Source: a virus
Length of the DNA: 64,000 nt
IMG/VR virus record: IMGVR_UViG_3300036790_000317
Coordinates: 1-64,000 of that record
Reading direction: 5' to 3' (one strand)
In this document: in pieces, positions 39,703 through 48,694 of the stretch
Layout: each line of letters begins with the position of its first letter
Numbering within the stretch: the stretch's first letter is position 1
Position numbers and translations under genes: made by a program
The notes under the pieces: model-generated
Told to the model about the DNA's origin: nothing
The model's database searches: none
The model's input: the letters and a program-made list of their open reading frames with translations, nothing else

Positions 39703-41379
39703 ATGATGACTTATCCGGACGCGATGACTACCGGTCCTGCGGCGGGTGGCTACACGAGTCTTACTCCCGAAACCGGACAGGTTATTAATTCGGGATCCGT
39801 TCCTCCCTGGTGTATCCTGCAAGATGACGAGTCGTACCTGATCGAGGGCCTGGCCATCGCCGGCGGCCTGGACATCGACCTCACGGGCGGCGTGAAAATC
39901 GCCGGCTGCCAGATCACCGTCCCGGGCGGCGGCGATAGCAACGGCATCGTATGGCGCCAGCCGGGGTGGACCGTGCAGTACTGCGAAATCTCCGCCCCCG
40001 ACGACGACCCCGCGGACCGGATCTCGATCGCCGTCCAGGACCTCGCCGGGGGCGGCACGCTCGACCACTGCGACATCCGCTGGTGCCGCCAGTGCCTCGG
40101 CACCGGCAGCAGCGACGTGACCGTTACGGACAACTACCTTCACGACCTGGTGTTCTTCACCGGGGACCACTCCGAGAACATCTACCTCGGCGGCGCCGGC
40201 ATGTCTGGAGTCATGATCAGCGGGAACACGATCCTGAACCCGCTCGACCAGACGGCGTGCGTGTTCATGGACAACGCATCGGCGGGCCCGGCCTACGACG
40301 GCGTGACGATCTCCGGTAACTACATCGCCGGCGGCGGTTACGCCATCTACGGCGGTACCGAGAACGGCGGCGTCGTCACCGGCCTGGTCATCGAGGACAA
40401 CGTCTTCGGCACCGGCTATTTTCCGGGCGTGGGATCCGAGGGCCTGCTTGCTGACGTGCCTGCGTGGGGCACGAGCGGGAATGAATGGTCTGCTAATACG
40501 GTGGGAGGGCTCGTGAGTTTCACCGTTACGGCAACCCAGGGTGGCAGTACTGCCACGAAGATGGCAGGCGTTCTGGAAGTCCTCACCGAGGCATCTGCGT
40601 CACAGCCTGGAACAACTGCCGCCGCGAATGCTATCAGCGCGTCACTCACCCCGGCATATAACGGTTCGTGGATCTATATCGCAGCCGTGGCTACCGGATC
40701 GCCTTCTATTCTTACCGGGCAGACTACTCTGCAATCGGTTGCATCTACTGACCGCTATTACCAGCTTCGCACCACGGCCACCCAGTCGGCGGGGACGCCG
40801 TTTACCGCGGGCTTGTCCGGTGGCACCGCACTCGGCATCGCGGCAACGGAGATCATTCCTGCGGGTATCCTGGCGCAGGATTCTTCATCTCCGGCTGTAT
40901 CCGGAGTGGTTTCGGCTACGTCATGGACCACTGCCGCGTTTACGCCACCTGCCGGGTCATTGCTGGTTTTGATGCTTTCCTGCGAGGCTAGCGCCGGCGT
41001 CATGACCATGGCCGTGTCCGATACGTCTGGCTTGGGCCTGACCTGGGTGCAGCAAGCAGGCAATAACGGTTCTGCGCAGGGTTACACCGGCGTATGGACC
41101 GCGCAGGTTCCGGCTGCTCCGGTAGCAAGTAGCAGCTCATCTCTGATTACGGCAGTCGGTCCTGCCAATACTGTCGTTCAGGTTTTCCCGGGTGCCCAGG
41201 TGCCGGCCATCTGCCCCGTGGCCAGCACCGGCGCGCCACTGTTCCTCGGCACCGCGGTGACAGCCGCCCCGACGTTGAATACCAGCGGAGATAACGAGAA
41301 CGCGGTCATGCAGGTGCAGCCCGGGATGCTGGTGAGAGCCGTGGTGCTTGTGGATACATCCGGTAACTTCGTGTCATAG
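39703..41379 (+). CDS. Beta-helix virion or tail protein
   Basis: Residues about 40-260 form a right-handed beta-helix like pectate-lyase-type spikes (G-V-K-I-A-G-C-Q-I-T, V-T-V-T-D-N-Y-L, V-M-I-S-G-N-T-I). The C-terminal half is a beta-sandwich T/A/S-rich region ending with V-Q-P-G-M-L-V-R-A-V-V-L-V-D, a motif repeated at the start of the next protein. No clear ribosome-binding site is seen, so the start (39703 or 39724) is uncertain. Possible depolymerase or decoration protein. Confidence 0.6.
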   Translation: MMTYPDAMTTGPAAGGYTSLTPETGQVINSGSVPPWCILQDDESYLIEGLAIAGGLDIDLTGGVKIAGCQITVPGGGDSNGIVWRQPGWTVQYCEISAPDDDPADRISIAVQDLAGGGTLDHCDIRWCRQCLGTGSSDVTVTDNYLHDLVFFTGDHSENIYLGGAGMSGVMISGNTILNPLDQTACVFMDNASAGPAYDGVTISGNYIAGGGYAIYGGTENGGVVTGLVIEDNVFGTGYFPGVGSEGLLADVPAWGTSGNEWSANTVGGLVSFTVTATQGGSTATKMAGVLEVLTEASASQPGTTAAANAISASLTPAYNGSWIYIAAVATGSPSILTGQTTLQSVASTDRYYQLRTTATQSAGTPFTAGLSGGTALGIAATEIIPAGILAQDSSSPAVSGVVSATSWTTAAFTPPAGSLLVLMLSCEASAGVMTMAVSDTSGLGLTWVQQAGNNGSAQGYTGVWTAQVPAAPVASSSSSLITAVGPANTVVQVFPGAQVPAICPVASTGAPLFLGTAVTAAPTLNTSGDNENAVMQVQPGMLVRAVVLVDTSGNFVS

Positions 41380-41386
41380 GAGGCAT

Positions 41387-41896
41387 GTGGGTAACCTTGT
41401 CACGGGGGCCGGGGCACCGAATGCCATCATGGCCGTGCAGCCCGGCATGCAGGTGGAAGTTGTCACACTCGTTGACCAGTACGGGAACCCGTTGTCAGGA
41501 CTGTCACCCGCCGGGTCAGCAGGCGGGGTGCTGGCTGGCACATACCCGAACCCGGGATTCGCCGCTGCCCCGTCTTTTACCGGCACTGCCACGGCCGGGG
41601 CTTACTACGCGAGTACCGGTGCCGTGGATGTTGCGACGGCTGGCTTCGGCCTGAAGGTTGCTACGGGCGCGAACGCGAAGCTCGGCACCGGCTCGATGAA
41701 CGGCGGGTCAGCCGTCGTCGCCAACACCAGTGTCACCGCTAACTCTTACGTCTTCATCACGGACACGTCGGCTGCGACGACGAACGTCGGCGCGCTGACG
41801 GTCACGGCCCTGAGCGCCGGGACGAGCTTCACGGTCAAGTCTACCAGTGCCCTGGATGCTTCGACCTTCAACTACTTCATCGTCGAGTCTGGCTGA
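41387..41896 (+). CDS. Small virion protein, 169 aa (GTG start)
   Basis: Begins with A-V-Q-P-G-M-Q-V-E-V-V-T-L-V-D, matching the end of the previous protein. It contains L-A-G-T-Y-P-N-P-G-F (common in phage fibre tips) and a T/A-rich beta domain. AGGAGGCAT precedes the GTG. Confidence 0.6.
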   Translation: MGNLVTGAGAPNAIMAVQPGMQVEVVTLVDQYGNPLSGLSPAGSAGGVLAGTYPNPGFAAAPSFTGTATAGAYYASTGAVDVATAGFGLKVATGANAKLGTGSMNGGSAVVANTSVTANSYVFITDTSAATTNVGALTVTALSAGTSFTVKSTSALDASTFNYFIVESG

Positions 41897-41898
41897 TC

Positions 41899-42222
41899 AT
41901 GGCCGGCACCATTTACCTGCCGGCATGGTACACCTCGGGGGCGCAGGCATCGGTGACGTGCCTGATCCCGTCGGACGCGGCGCGGATGGCGAGCATCCTG
42001 CAGAACAGCCCAGCTCTCGGCACCGCGATCCCGACCCAGGTTACGGGCAACAGTGACCGGTGTGACCTGTACTGGACCTCGACGCCGTGGCCGTCGGGAA
42101 CGGGCACCCCGCAGCCTCTCACCCCGCCGTCCCGGGCACAGGTTACCCGGGCCGTGATGGCGACCGGGATCATGTACCGGCGCATCGACTTTTACCCGAA
42201 CGTGGAAGGAGGGCCGTGGTAA
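41899..42222 (+). CDS. Small structural protein, 107 aa
   Basis: A soluble protein with Y-L-P-A-W-Y-T-S-G and P-S-D-A-A-R-M-A-S-I-L segments, tightly packed between virion genes. Stop and next ATG overlap (TAATG). Probably a head-completion or decoration protein. Confidence 0.55.
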   Translation: MAGTIYLPAWYTSGAQASVTCLIPSDAARMASILQNSPALGTAIPTQVTGNSDRCDLYWTSTPWPSGTGTPQPLTPPSRAQVTRAVMATGIMYRRIDFYPNVEGGPW

Positions 42223-42497
42223 TGCCAAAGGTTGCACTCCCGCCCGGCTGTTTCGGGCTCACCGGCCCGGACGGCTCGAAGACGAAGCCGGTCAAGCCTG
42301 GCAGCAGCGTCATGGTCACGGACGAGCAGGCCAAGGTCATCAACAGCAGCAGCAACGGCCAGCTCGGCATTATCTCAGGTACCCAGGCCACGGTCATCGG
42401 CACGAAGAGAGGCCGGCGCTGCACGTGGTGCGGCCGGCTGTGGCAGGCATGGTCCGTAACCTGCCCCAGATGCGGCAGGGATACCAAGGAGGAATAG
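42222..42497 (+). CDS. Small zinc-ribbon protein
   Basis: 91 residues ending in C-T-W-C-G ... C-P-R-C-G, a zinc ribbon. The first 60 residues are beta-type. GGAGGGCC precedes the ATG. Function unknown. Confidence 0.55.
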   Translation: MPKVALPPGCFGLTGPDGSKTKPVKPGSSVMVTDEQAKVINSSSNGQLGIISGTQATVIGTKRGRRCTWCGRLWQAWSVTCPRCGRDTKEE

Positions 42498-42499
42498 CA

Positions 42500-43264
42500 G
42501 TGCCTCTTTATGCAAGAAGCGATGTGGTCCACATCGCCATTCCTGCTGAGAGCGGAGGGTGTGGCGCCAGTCACGCGCGACCTGTTCTCAACGGGGCTCC
42601 GGCGAAGATCTGGCGGCTGTCCTGTCCCGCGTGCGAGACGTACCTGCGGGACGACATCGAGCGGTCTACGTATGAGATGACGGACCGTGACGGCAAGAAG
42701 CACACGATCAACAACAGCACGTGGGGCACCCACGAGCTCAAGATCCCGAAAACACCGGACGAGGCGCGGATCGCGGATGACCTGGAAAAGGAAGGAAAGC
42801 AGTCCATGGCTGCTGCGTTCCAGGGCGTGGCCGGGTCCCTGATCGCCGACCGCCGCCTGCAGGATATGGCCGCCATTGATGCGGCCATGAAGGCAGAGGA
42901 AGCGGCCCGTGCCGATCAGCGCGTTGCCCAGCTTGAAACGGAACTAGCCGAAATGCGCGCGCTCGTTCAAGGCATCGCCGGCAGCGTCCACAAGCCCGTG
43001 GACGATGCTTTGGCAGCAAGTACGTCAAGTACTGCGCCGAAGCAGCCCGCGGTTTCTCGAGGCATCTCAAAGCCTGTGATGACCGTGACACCCAGGGAGA
43101 AAAACGGCAAGATCGTGCCGCCGATCCCGTCAGGTTCCCTGGCAGACCCGAAATCTGCCTGCTCATCGTGCGGAGGCTCCCTCAGGGCTCCCGGGTCGAA
43201 GGGGCCGACGCCGAAGGGCACCTGCCTGGCATGCCGGGCTAAGGCGCGGAGCAGAGTGGCCTGA
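42500..43264 (+). CDS. Zinc-binding head-region protein, 254 aa
   Basis: N-terminal C and H ligands with C-P-A-C-E-T-Y-L, a long central coiled coil (Q-L-E-T-E-L-A-E-M-R-A-L-V), and a final zinc ribbon C-S-S-C-G-G ... C-L-A-C. GTG after AAGGAGGAATAGC. The stop overlaps the next ATG. It could bridge head and neck proteins, but no family is recognised. Confidence 0.55.
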   Translation: MPLYARSDVVHIAIPAESGGCGASHARPVLNGAPAKIWRLSCPACETYLRDDIERSTYEMTDRDGKKHTINNSTWGTHELKIPKTPDEARIADDLEKEGKQSMAAAFQGVAGSLIADRRLQDMAAIDAAMKAEEAARADQRVAQLETELAEMRALVQGIAGSVHKPVDDALAASTSSTAPKQPAVSRGISKPVMTVTPREKNGKIVPPIPSGSLADPKSACSSCGGSLRAPGSKGPTPKGTCLACRAKARSRVA

Positions 43265-43479
43265 TGTCATGGCGGACCCGTGGCGTTCCCTTCCCCGCCG
43301 GCACTCCGTGTGAGCGCTGCGGGGCAGGACGCCGCGGAGGCCGCCGCAAGGCAGCCGCGATCGCAGACTGTCGAGAATGCCATGCTGCCGTCTGCGAGCG
43401 GCATGCCCGCTGGGATGATAACGACTGGGTGTGCACGCCGTGCGCCCGTAAAATGGGAATGAACGTCAAGCTGCAATAG
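43264..43479 (+). CDS. Small Cys/His zinc-finger protein
   Basis: 71 residues with C-E-R-C, C-R-E-C-H, C-E-R-H and C-T-P-C, eight ligands in a B-box or RING-like order for two zincs. The ATG overlaps the previous stop (TGATG). It is followed by a 115-nt gap with an ATGATCAT palindrome pair (about 43532-43558) and no gene. Confidence 0.6.
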   Translation: MSWRTRGVPFPAGTPCERCGAGRRGGRRKAAAIADCRECHAAVCERHARWDDNDWVCTPCARKMGMNVKLQ

Positions 43480-43594
43480 CAATCGTACTATGACGGCAAG
43501 ACCATCCTGGCTGGCAACGAAGACCTGGCAGCATGATGATCATGGCTAGCTATGATCATGTGGTAGATAGCTAATATCTTAATACAGGAGGCCA

Positions 43595-44533
43595 ATGCCG
43601 GTTACCATTGCCGGGCCTCTGACGCCGTATATCACGCCTCAAATCCTCCTGAACGCGCCGACCGGGATTTCCTGGAAGACGATCCCGTCAACCGGCGCGA
43701 CCGCGGCAGAGCAAGCTGCCGAGCAGATGAATCTCTGCATGCGTGCTACGTCCATGGTTGAGGCGTTCACGAACAACATCCTCCGCGCAACGATCGACAC
43801 CGAGACTCTTTACGGCCCGGATTTCCGGATTACGATTAACCGCAATACCGGGGTGACCCGGTGCGAGCTGTCCCGGTACCCGGTCACGCAGGTGCTGAGC
43901 GGGCAGTTCTCGAACGCTGCCAGCTTCCCGCCGCAGTGGGTTGCGATCGCCCAGGACCAGTTCGCCATCGACCGGCCGGTCATCGGCATCTACGGCTCGT
44001 CAGCGCCCAGCAACGCCGGTGACGGCGGGCAGTCCGTCTACGTTGCGCCGGGCAACATCAGCTGGGCCAACGGCCGGCTCGGCTACCAGCTTCAGATGAC
44101 CTACGTCAACGGGTGGCCACACTGCAGCCTGACGGCTGCCGTGGTCTCGGGCGCGACCACGATTCAGGTTGACGACTGCACCGGCTGGGCACCGGTCACC
44201 TCCGGCGGGCAGGGGGCAACGGGCGTCATCTTTGACGGGGACGACCAGGAGGTCGTCACGGTGACCGCCGCCACGGCGCAGTCCGGTCCCGGGACCTTGA
44301 CGCTCGGGACCGGGCTGTCATTCGGTCACGGTGCCCAGGTCGTCGTCAGCACCTTCCCGCAGCAGGTCATGCTCGCCGCGATCTTCTTTGCCACGGCGCA
44401 GGCGCTTGTCCGAGGCGCGACGGCGACGACGATCCAGGCCATCTCCGGGACAGGGCAGGCGACAGCAAGTGGTCATTACGAGCTGATGAAGACCGGCGAG
44501 GAACTGCTCTGGCCGTACCGCAGGTCAATCTGA
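43595..44533 (+). CDS. Head-tail connector / neck protein
   Basis: 312 residues with a helical start (T-A-A-E-Q-A-A-E-Q-M-N-L-C-M-R-A-T) and strand-rich centre, in the position of adaptor (gp6/gp15-like) proteins. The stop overlaps the next ATG. Assigned mostly by location between capsid and tail genes. AGGAGGCC precedes the ATG. Confidence 0.55.
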   Translation: MPVTIAGPLTPYITPQILLNAPTGISWKTIPSTGATAAEQAAEQMNLCMRATSMVEAFTNNILRATIDTETLYGPDFRITINRNTGVTRCELSRYPVTQVLSGQFSNAASFPPQWVAIAQDQFAIDRPVIGIYGSSAPSNAGDGGQSVYVAPGNISWANGRLGYQLQMTYVNGWPHCSLTAAVVSGATTIQVDDCTGWAPVTSGGQGATGVIFDGDDQEVVTVTAATAQSGPGTLTLGTGLSFGHGAQVVVSTFPQQVMLAAIFFATAQALVRGATATTIQAISGTGQATASGHYELMKTGEELLWPYRRSI

Positions 44534-45042
44534 TGCCGGTCAACACTGTTCACCTGGCTATCAAGTCCATTCTGGATGGCCTGATCGTGCCGGGCAAGGC
44601 CGGCGTCCTGCACTGCTACATCACGCCGGTAGACCCGCGTGAGGACCCGGACCCGGCCATCTATATCTGGCCGAGCCGGGGCCACGAACACCGGCAGTCC
44701 GTGCCACGCGCCAGCCCCGGGTACCAGCCGGCTACCCAGTCAGGATGGAAAGAAATCGAGCATACCATCGACGGGTTCCTGACCTGGTTTGGCGAGGACA
44801 GTGACAGCCAGGCTGACTCGACGTTCCCGGCGGTCGTGGACGCGGTCCTGCAAGCCCTCAGGAACGCCGATGATCCGATGTACGCGGTAACGGACCCGCT
44901 GACCGGGCAGCAGTCAGACCTGGCCGGGATCGGAGAGAAGCTTGAGTACGAGATCGGCCCGGTCCGCACGGTCGCTGACCAGCGGTACCTCAGGTACGAC
45001 GCGCTGATCACGATCCAGTTCTGCGAGTGGTTCCAGAGTTAA
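44533..45042 (+). CDS. Tail terminator-like protein
   Basis: 169 residues, the usual size and place of tail completion/terminator proteins (after the connector, before the tail tube). Contains H-T-I-D-G-F-L-T-W-F and a final R-Y-D-A-L-I-T-I-Q-F strand. Assignment rests on position and fold-like pattern. Confidence 0.55.
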   Translation: MPVNTVHLAIKSILDGLIVPGKAGVLHCYITPVDPREDPDPAIYIWPSRGHEHRQSVPRASPGYQPATQSGWKEIEHTIDGFLTWFGEDSDSQADSTFPAVVDAVLQALRNADDPMYAVTDPLTGQQSDLAGIGEKLEYEIGPVRTVADQRYLRYDALITIQFCEWFQS

Positions 45043-45593
45043 TACTGCCACGCTTGCCCTTCCTGATCATAAGCTGATACCGGGATAATGGTGCCTGGCT
45101 TCACCAGGTTCCGGTACAAGATCCCGTTCAGGTGATCAATTTCGTGGCAGGCTAGCCGCGCTGCGCCACGTTTCAGGGTCGTGAGCACGGTCATCCCGCT
45201 GGTGTCTTCGTGAATGACGTCGATAACTAGTGGCCTTGGCACGATTCCACGTACTCCGAAAAATGATAGGCAGCCCTCGTGCTGCTCATCGATTTCGGGT
45301 GATGAGAAGACAATCCGAGGATTGAGCAGTGCCAATGCCACTCCACGTGGGGCGTGGATGACTGCTGCCGCACGAGATATGCCGATCTGCGGGGCGGCAA
45401 TCCCCATGCCTTTCGGGAAGTCGTGAACAAGACGCAGGCGATCAAGCATCACTATCAGCCGGGAAATGATATTTCCAGCTTCGCTGGCTTCGGCTGGCAG
45501 ATGAAATGGCGTCGTAACCTGAGTCAGTACCGGATCACCTTCCTGGACGATGCCAGCAGATTGCATCAGCTCAGCCGGGGTTGGCATGGTCAT
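45039..45593 (-). CDS. def: Peptide deformylase
   Basis: All three signature motifs are present: G-M-G-I-A-A-P-Q-I-G (motif 1), E-G-C-L-S-F (motif 2, metal Cys) and H-E-I-D-H-L-N-G (motif 3, metal His pair and catalytic Glu). It removes the formyl group from new proteins. Length 184 residues is normal. It is antisense inside the rightward tail block, overlapping the preceding stop by 4 nt. GGAGCAAAAC precedes the ATG at 45593. Codon bias is weaker than in neighbours, suggesting acquisition from a cell or another virus. Confidence 0.92.
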   Translation of the reverse strand: MTMPTPAELMQSAGIVQEGDPVLTQVTTPFHLPAEASEAGNIISRLIVMLDRLRLVHDFPKGMGIAAPQIGISRAAAVIHAPRGVALALLNPRIVFSSPEIDEQHEGCLSFFGVRGIVPRPLVIDVIHEDTSGMTVLTTLKRGAARLACHEIDHLNGILYRNLVKPGTIIPVSAYDQEGQAWQY

Positions 45594-45677
45594 GTTTTGC
45601 TCCTGTTTCTGGGACATGGTTTCTTCTGATCTGTTTTATCTTCTTCATACGGTTCATGACATACAACACGGAGGCAA

Positions 45678-45908
45678 GTGCGATACGTTTTTTCGGGCCC
45701 CGGGACGTATGTTTTCCCGGAACGTGCGGGGACAGGCGGGACACTGACCACGGTACCTGGTGAGTCATATGAGTTTGCCGGAGACCCGCCGGGGCCACCG
45801 CAGTGGTGGAGCAAGGCAGCCAGCGCGGGCAAGAGCACGAGCGCAGGTACCAGCGCAGCTGCCACAGGCACCGGCACCACGAGTCCTGCAACGGAAAAGG
45901 GGAACTAA
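45678..45908 (+). CDS. Small virion protein, 76 aa (GTG start)
   Basis: Begins Y-V-F-S-G-P-G-T-Y-V-F-P and ends in an S/T/A/G-rich tail. ACGGAGGCAA precedes the GTG. It lies just before the tail tube gene, probably a minor structural protein. Confidence 0.55.
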   Translation: MRYVFSGPGTYVFPERAGTGGTLTTVPGESYEFAGDPPGPPQWWSKAASAGKSTSAGTSAAATGTGTTSPATEKGN

Positions 45909-45911
45909 CCG

Positions 45912-47171
45912 ATGCCACTCACCGTCCCGACGACGATCTTTCCTTCCGAACGGCGGGCTATCGGCATCGCGAGGGAGGCCACCCCGGGTACCGGCGTCCT
46001 GCCGGTCTACACCGTCCCGGTGCAGGGCTTCATCCCGGAAGACAAGCCGATCTGGCTGCCGGACACCTCAATGCGCGCCGCGATGGCCGAGACCTACGGC
46101 CTCATCCAGGGCCCGTACGTTGCTGATCTTTCCGTTGAGAACAGCCCCGTCTACGGCGACACCATCGGCCACTTCCTGTGGAACACCCTCGGTGACTACA
46201 CCGTTACCGGGACGGCAACCGGGTCCGTCACGACGACAACAGCAACGCTGAACCCGGGTGCTACCCTGCTCCCGGTGCTATCTACGTCCGGGTTCACGTC
46301 CGGCATGTGGGTTCAGATTGACACCAATGGCGTGTCAGGCCCGTACAACGCCGAGATGGTCCAGTTCGGGTCACTCGTTGCCGGCACGGCGACGCTGACC
46401 GCGGCGACCCCGATCCGGCTGGTACATGCGTCTACCGCAACCGTGACCAACACGCACGGCGCGTATACCCACCGGTTCTCCCTGCTTAATGGTACCGCAA
46501 ACGCGCAGCCACCGTCACATACCCTCACCGACAAGACATTCATTAACCAGAGTGTCTTCTCGCGGTTCTACCCGTTTACCTGCATGTCGGATATCACGTT
46601 CACGGGCAACGCCGAGGCACTGTTCCGGTGGACCGGCAAGGGCATGGGGTACGCGGCGACGATCCCGGCCAGCACCCCGTCTGTCAACATCAGCACCGTG
46701 CCGGCCCAGCCGGTCTGGACGTCCGTTGTCGGGCTCGGTGGCACGGCGGGCGGAGCTAGCCAGATCTATCAGATCGGAGAATGGGAGTTTAATCTCGTCC
46801 GGGTCGTAGAGCCGTACTTCACCGCTGACGGCGCGCAGAACCCGTATGTCTTCGGCCGGGGCAAGTTCTCGACCAAGGGCAAGATGAACTTCATGCCGAC
46901 CATCGACGAGACCCCGCTGCTCGACATGCTGAACAACACCCAGCCACAGCTTCAGGTTATCCAGACCAACAACCTGACCGGCAGTCAGCTCGTGTCGGTG
47001 CAGTTTGACCTGCAGGCTTGCGCGTTCGATGCCTCGGTTATCGAGCCTGGCAAGGCGCTATTCGGTTACAACGACACCTTCCAGGCCATCGCGAACACCA
47101 CGAATGTCGGTAACTCGGCTGGCTACTCACCGCTATCTGTCACGGTCATCAATAATCTCCCGAGCTACTGA
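45912..47171 (+). CDS. Major tail tube protein
   Basis: A 419-residue protein at the expected place before the chaperone and tape measure. The start E-R-R-A-I-G-I-A-R-E-A-T-P-G-T-G is typical of tail tube subunits. Residues about 95-190 look like an inserted beta (Ig-like) domain. It assembles into the tail tube. Confidence 0.75.
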   Translation: MPLTVPTTIFPSERRAIGIAREATPGTGVLPVYTVPVQGFIPEDKPIWLPDTSMRAAMAETYGLIQGPYVADLSVENSPVYGDTIGHFLWNTLGDYTVTGTATGSVTTTTATLNPGATLLPVLSTSGFTSGMWVQIDTNGVSGPYNAEMVQFGSLVAGTATLTAATPIRLVHASTATVTNTHGAYTHRFSLLNGTANAQPPSHTLTDKTFINQSVFSRFYPFTCMSDITFTGNAEALFRWTGKGMGYAATIPASTPSVNISTVPAQPVWTSVVGLGGTAGGASQIYQIGEWEFNLVRVVEPYFTADGAQNPYVFGRGKFSTKGKMNFMPTIDETPLLDMLNNTQPQLQVIQTNNLTGSQLVSVQFDLQACAFDASVIEPGKALFGYNDTFQAIANTTNVGNSAGYSPLSVTVINNLPSY

Positions 47172-47327
47172 CGGATAGGTCCGGCGGCTGTAAGCTTCGA
47201 CAGTTTCAAGCTTCAGCGTGTCGTACCTGGTCAAGACTTCTGCGAGGACTTCCCTGGCTGCCCATTCTTTCCCAAAAGCTTTGCTGAGCAGCACGATAAG
47301 TTCCTGGGGGACTTCTTCCGGCGTCAT
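47133..47327 (-). CDS. Small antisense protein, 64 aa
   Basis: ATG at 47327 after ACGGAGGCAGGA. Helical, acidic (E-V-L-A-E-V-L-T-R-Y-D-T-L-K). It overlaps the tail tube 3' end by 39 nt on the other strand. Unrecognised. Confidence 0.55.
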   Translation of the reverse strand: MTPEEVPQELIVLLSKAFGKEWAAREVLAEVLTRYDTLKLETVEAYSRRTYPSVAREIIDDRDR

Positions 47328-47345
47328 TCCTGCCTCCGTAAGGCA

Positions 47346-48110
47346 TTACGTCTCGGTAAAAAGCATATTAGCATTCTGGATACAGCGCAGGAATTCTGGC
47401 TCGTAGCCGTTACTGCTGCTGGCCTTGATCAGCGCAGCCAGGTCCTTCGGCAGGCACCGCCCGCCAAATCCCGGCGGGAACCCGGCCATGGCCGTATACG
47501 CGGGGTTGATGCGAGAATCCTGCAGCCAGGCCGAGCGAGTTTCTTCCCATGAAATGCCGTAGCTCTGGCAGACCCTGGCCATCTCGTTGGCGAACGTGAC
47601 CCGCATGGCCCAGTAGATGTTCGCGGTGTACTTCGCCAGCTCAGCTGGCATGGCCCGGCACTGGTAGATGACGCCGGGGTATATCTCGCGCAGTACGTCA
47701 TGAAACCACTGTGTAGCCTGCTGGATCCCGCCCAGAATAAGCCACGGAACGTCTGAGCTGTCCTTCCAGATCCCTCCAGGGCGCTCGTGCATGAACTCCG
47801 GGCAAAAGCATGTCAGCCCGCTCCGGATAGCCTGAAGGCTGTCTGTTGTGCCGGGCGGGACGGTGGATCTGATGAGCATTGGCATTGTGGCTGGCAATCT
47901 CGCTGTGGCTGCGTGGAAATCGGTGGTGTCCGCGGCCCCGTCTGGCCCTTCCGGGGTGCCGGTACAGATGACCGCGAAATCACAGCCGGCAATGTCCTGC
48001 TCCGGGTACGTGTCATTGAACCGCGGATCATAGGTGACGAGGTCATGCTCTTTGAAGAACCTGGCCTGGCCGGTGCCGACGGTGCCCATTCCGATAATTG
48101 CCACCTTCAT
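47346..48110 (-). CDS. UDP-glucose/GDP-mannose dehydrogenase family protein, short
   Basis: N-terminal Rossmann I-G-M-G-T-V-G, central helix, and the catalytic cysteine motif F-G-G-R-C-L-P-K-D. The family oxidises a nucleotide sugar to its uronate. At 254 residues it lacks the third (sugar-nucleotide-binding) domain of the usual 390-450-residue enzymes, so substrate binding may differ or activity may be lost. Antisense within the tail block. It could act with the epimerase and glycosyltransferase at 35-40 kb. Confidence 0.75.
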   Translation of the reverse strand: MKVAIIGMGTVGTGQARFFKEHDLVTYDPRFNDTYPEQDIAGCDFAVICTGTPEGPDGAADTTDFHAATARLPATMPMLIRSTVPPGTTDSLQAIRSGLTCFCPEFMHERPGGIWKDSSDVPWLILGGIQQATQWFHDVLREIYPGVIYQCRAMPAELAKYTANIYWAMRVTFANEMARVCQSYGISWEETRSAWLQDSRINPAYTAMAGFPPGFGGRCLPKDLAALIKASSSNGYEPEFLRCIQNANMLFTET

Positions 48111-48137
48111 GCAGTAACCATAGCCTAGGAGGCACAT

Positions 48138-48512
48138 GTGCGTATTGACTTGCCAGGTGACGGGTGGGCCGAGCTGAGAGAGCCTTCAGATCTCCGTGCC
48201 AAGGACAAGATCGCCGTGCAGCGCGCCGTGGTGTTCAGCCTGCTCGGCAACCAGGAAAACGGCGAGGAAACCCGCATCCCCGTCAGTGCCGGGATGTCTG
48301 ACGACATGTGCATCGCGCTGCTGTGCCGGCTTGTTACGGCATGGTCACTTTCTGAGACGCTCCCGCCAACACCTGAAATCCTCGAAGACCTGCCGGTTAC
48401 TGTTTACAATGCTCTCTGCGAGGGCATCGAGCCGCACCTTGACCTCATCCGCACGGTCCCAAAACGCAAGACGCATACCGGGTCAAGTGGCTCATCGAAG
48501 GCAAGGCGGTAA
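48138..48512 (+). CDS. Tail assembly chaperone, short form (gpG-like)
   Basis: 124 residues placed between tail tube and tape measure. It contains helices typical of the chaperone (D-M-C-I-A-L-L-C-R-L-V-T-A-W-S-L). GTG start after TAGGAGGCACAT. Near the end lies the slippery heptamer at 48458-48464 that leads into the -1 frame extension. Confidence 0.7.
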   Translation: MRIDLPGDGWAELREPSDLRAKDKIAVQRAVVFSLLGNQENGEETRIPVSAGMSDDMCIALLCRLVTAWSLSETLPPTPEILEDLPVTVYNALCEGIEPHLDLIRTVPKRKTHTGSSGSSKARR

Positions 48513-48694
48513 CTGACCTCCCGACCGGCCTTGATGTTCACGACATCATGTACCTGATGCTGTATGAGCGATATCACTGGACAACCGAGGACATTGACAA
48601 CCTGCCCGTGAAGCATTACACGTACATCCCGGTTGTCGCGGCAGCGCAGGCTGAAATCCAGAAGGAGGGGCAGCGGAGAGGTGGACTTCAGTGA
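48138..48694 (+). CDS. Tail assembly chaperone, frameshifted form (gpGT-like)
   Basis: Slipping -1 on C-CCA-AAA at 48458-48464 continues into an open -1 frame of 76 codons ending at 48694, giving a fusion of about 185 residues. The extension (K-W-L-I-E-G-K-A-V ... M-Y-L-M-L-Y-E-R-Y-H-W-T-T-E-D-I) has good codon bias and no start codon of its own, as in other siphoviruses. It would load the tape measure during tail assembly. Confidence 0.75.
48458..48464 (+). promoter_or_regulatory. -1 ribosomal frameshift site CCCAAAA
   Basis: A perfect X-XXY-YYZ heptamer in the zero frame (C CCA AAA, codons 108-109 of the 48138 gene), leading into the -1 frame extension. Confidence 0.75.
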
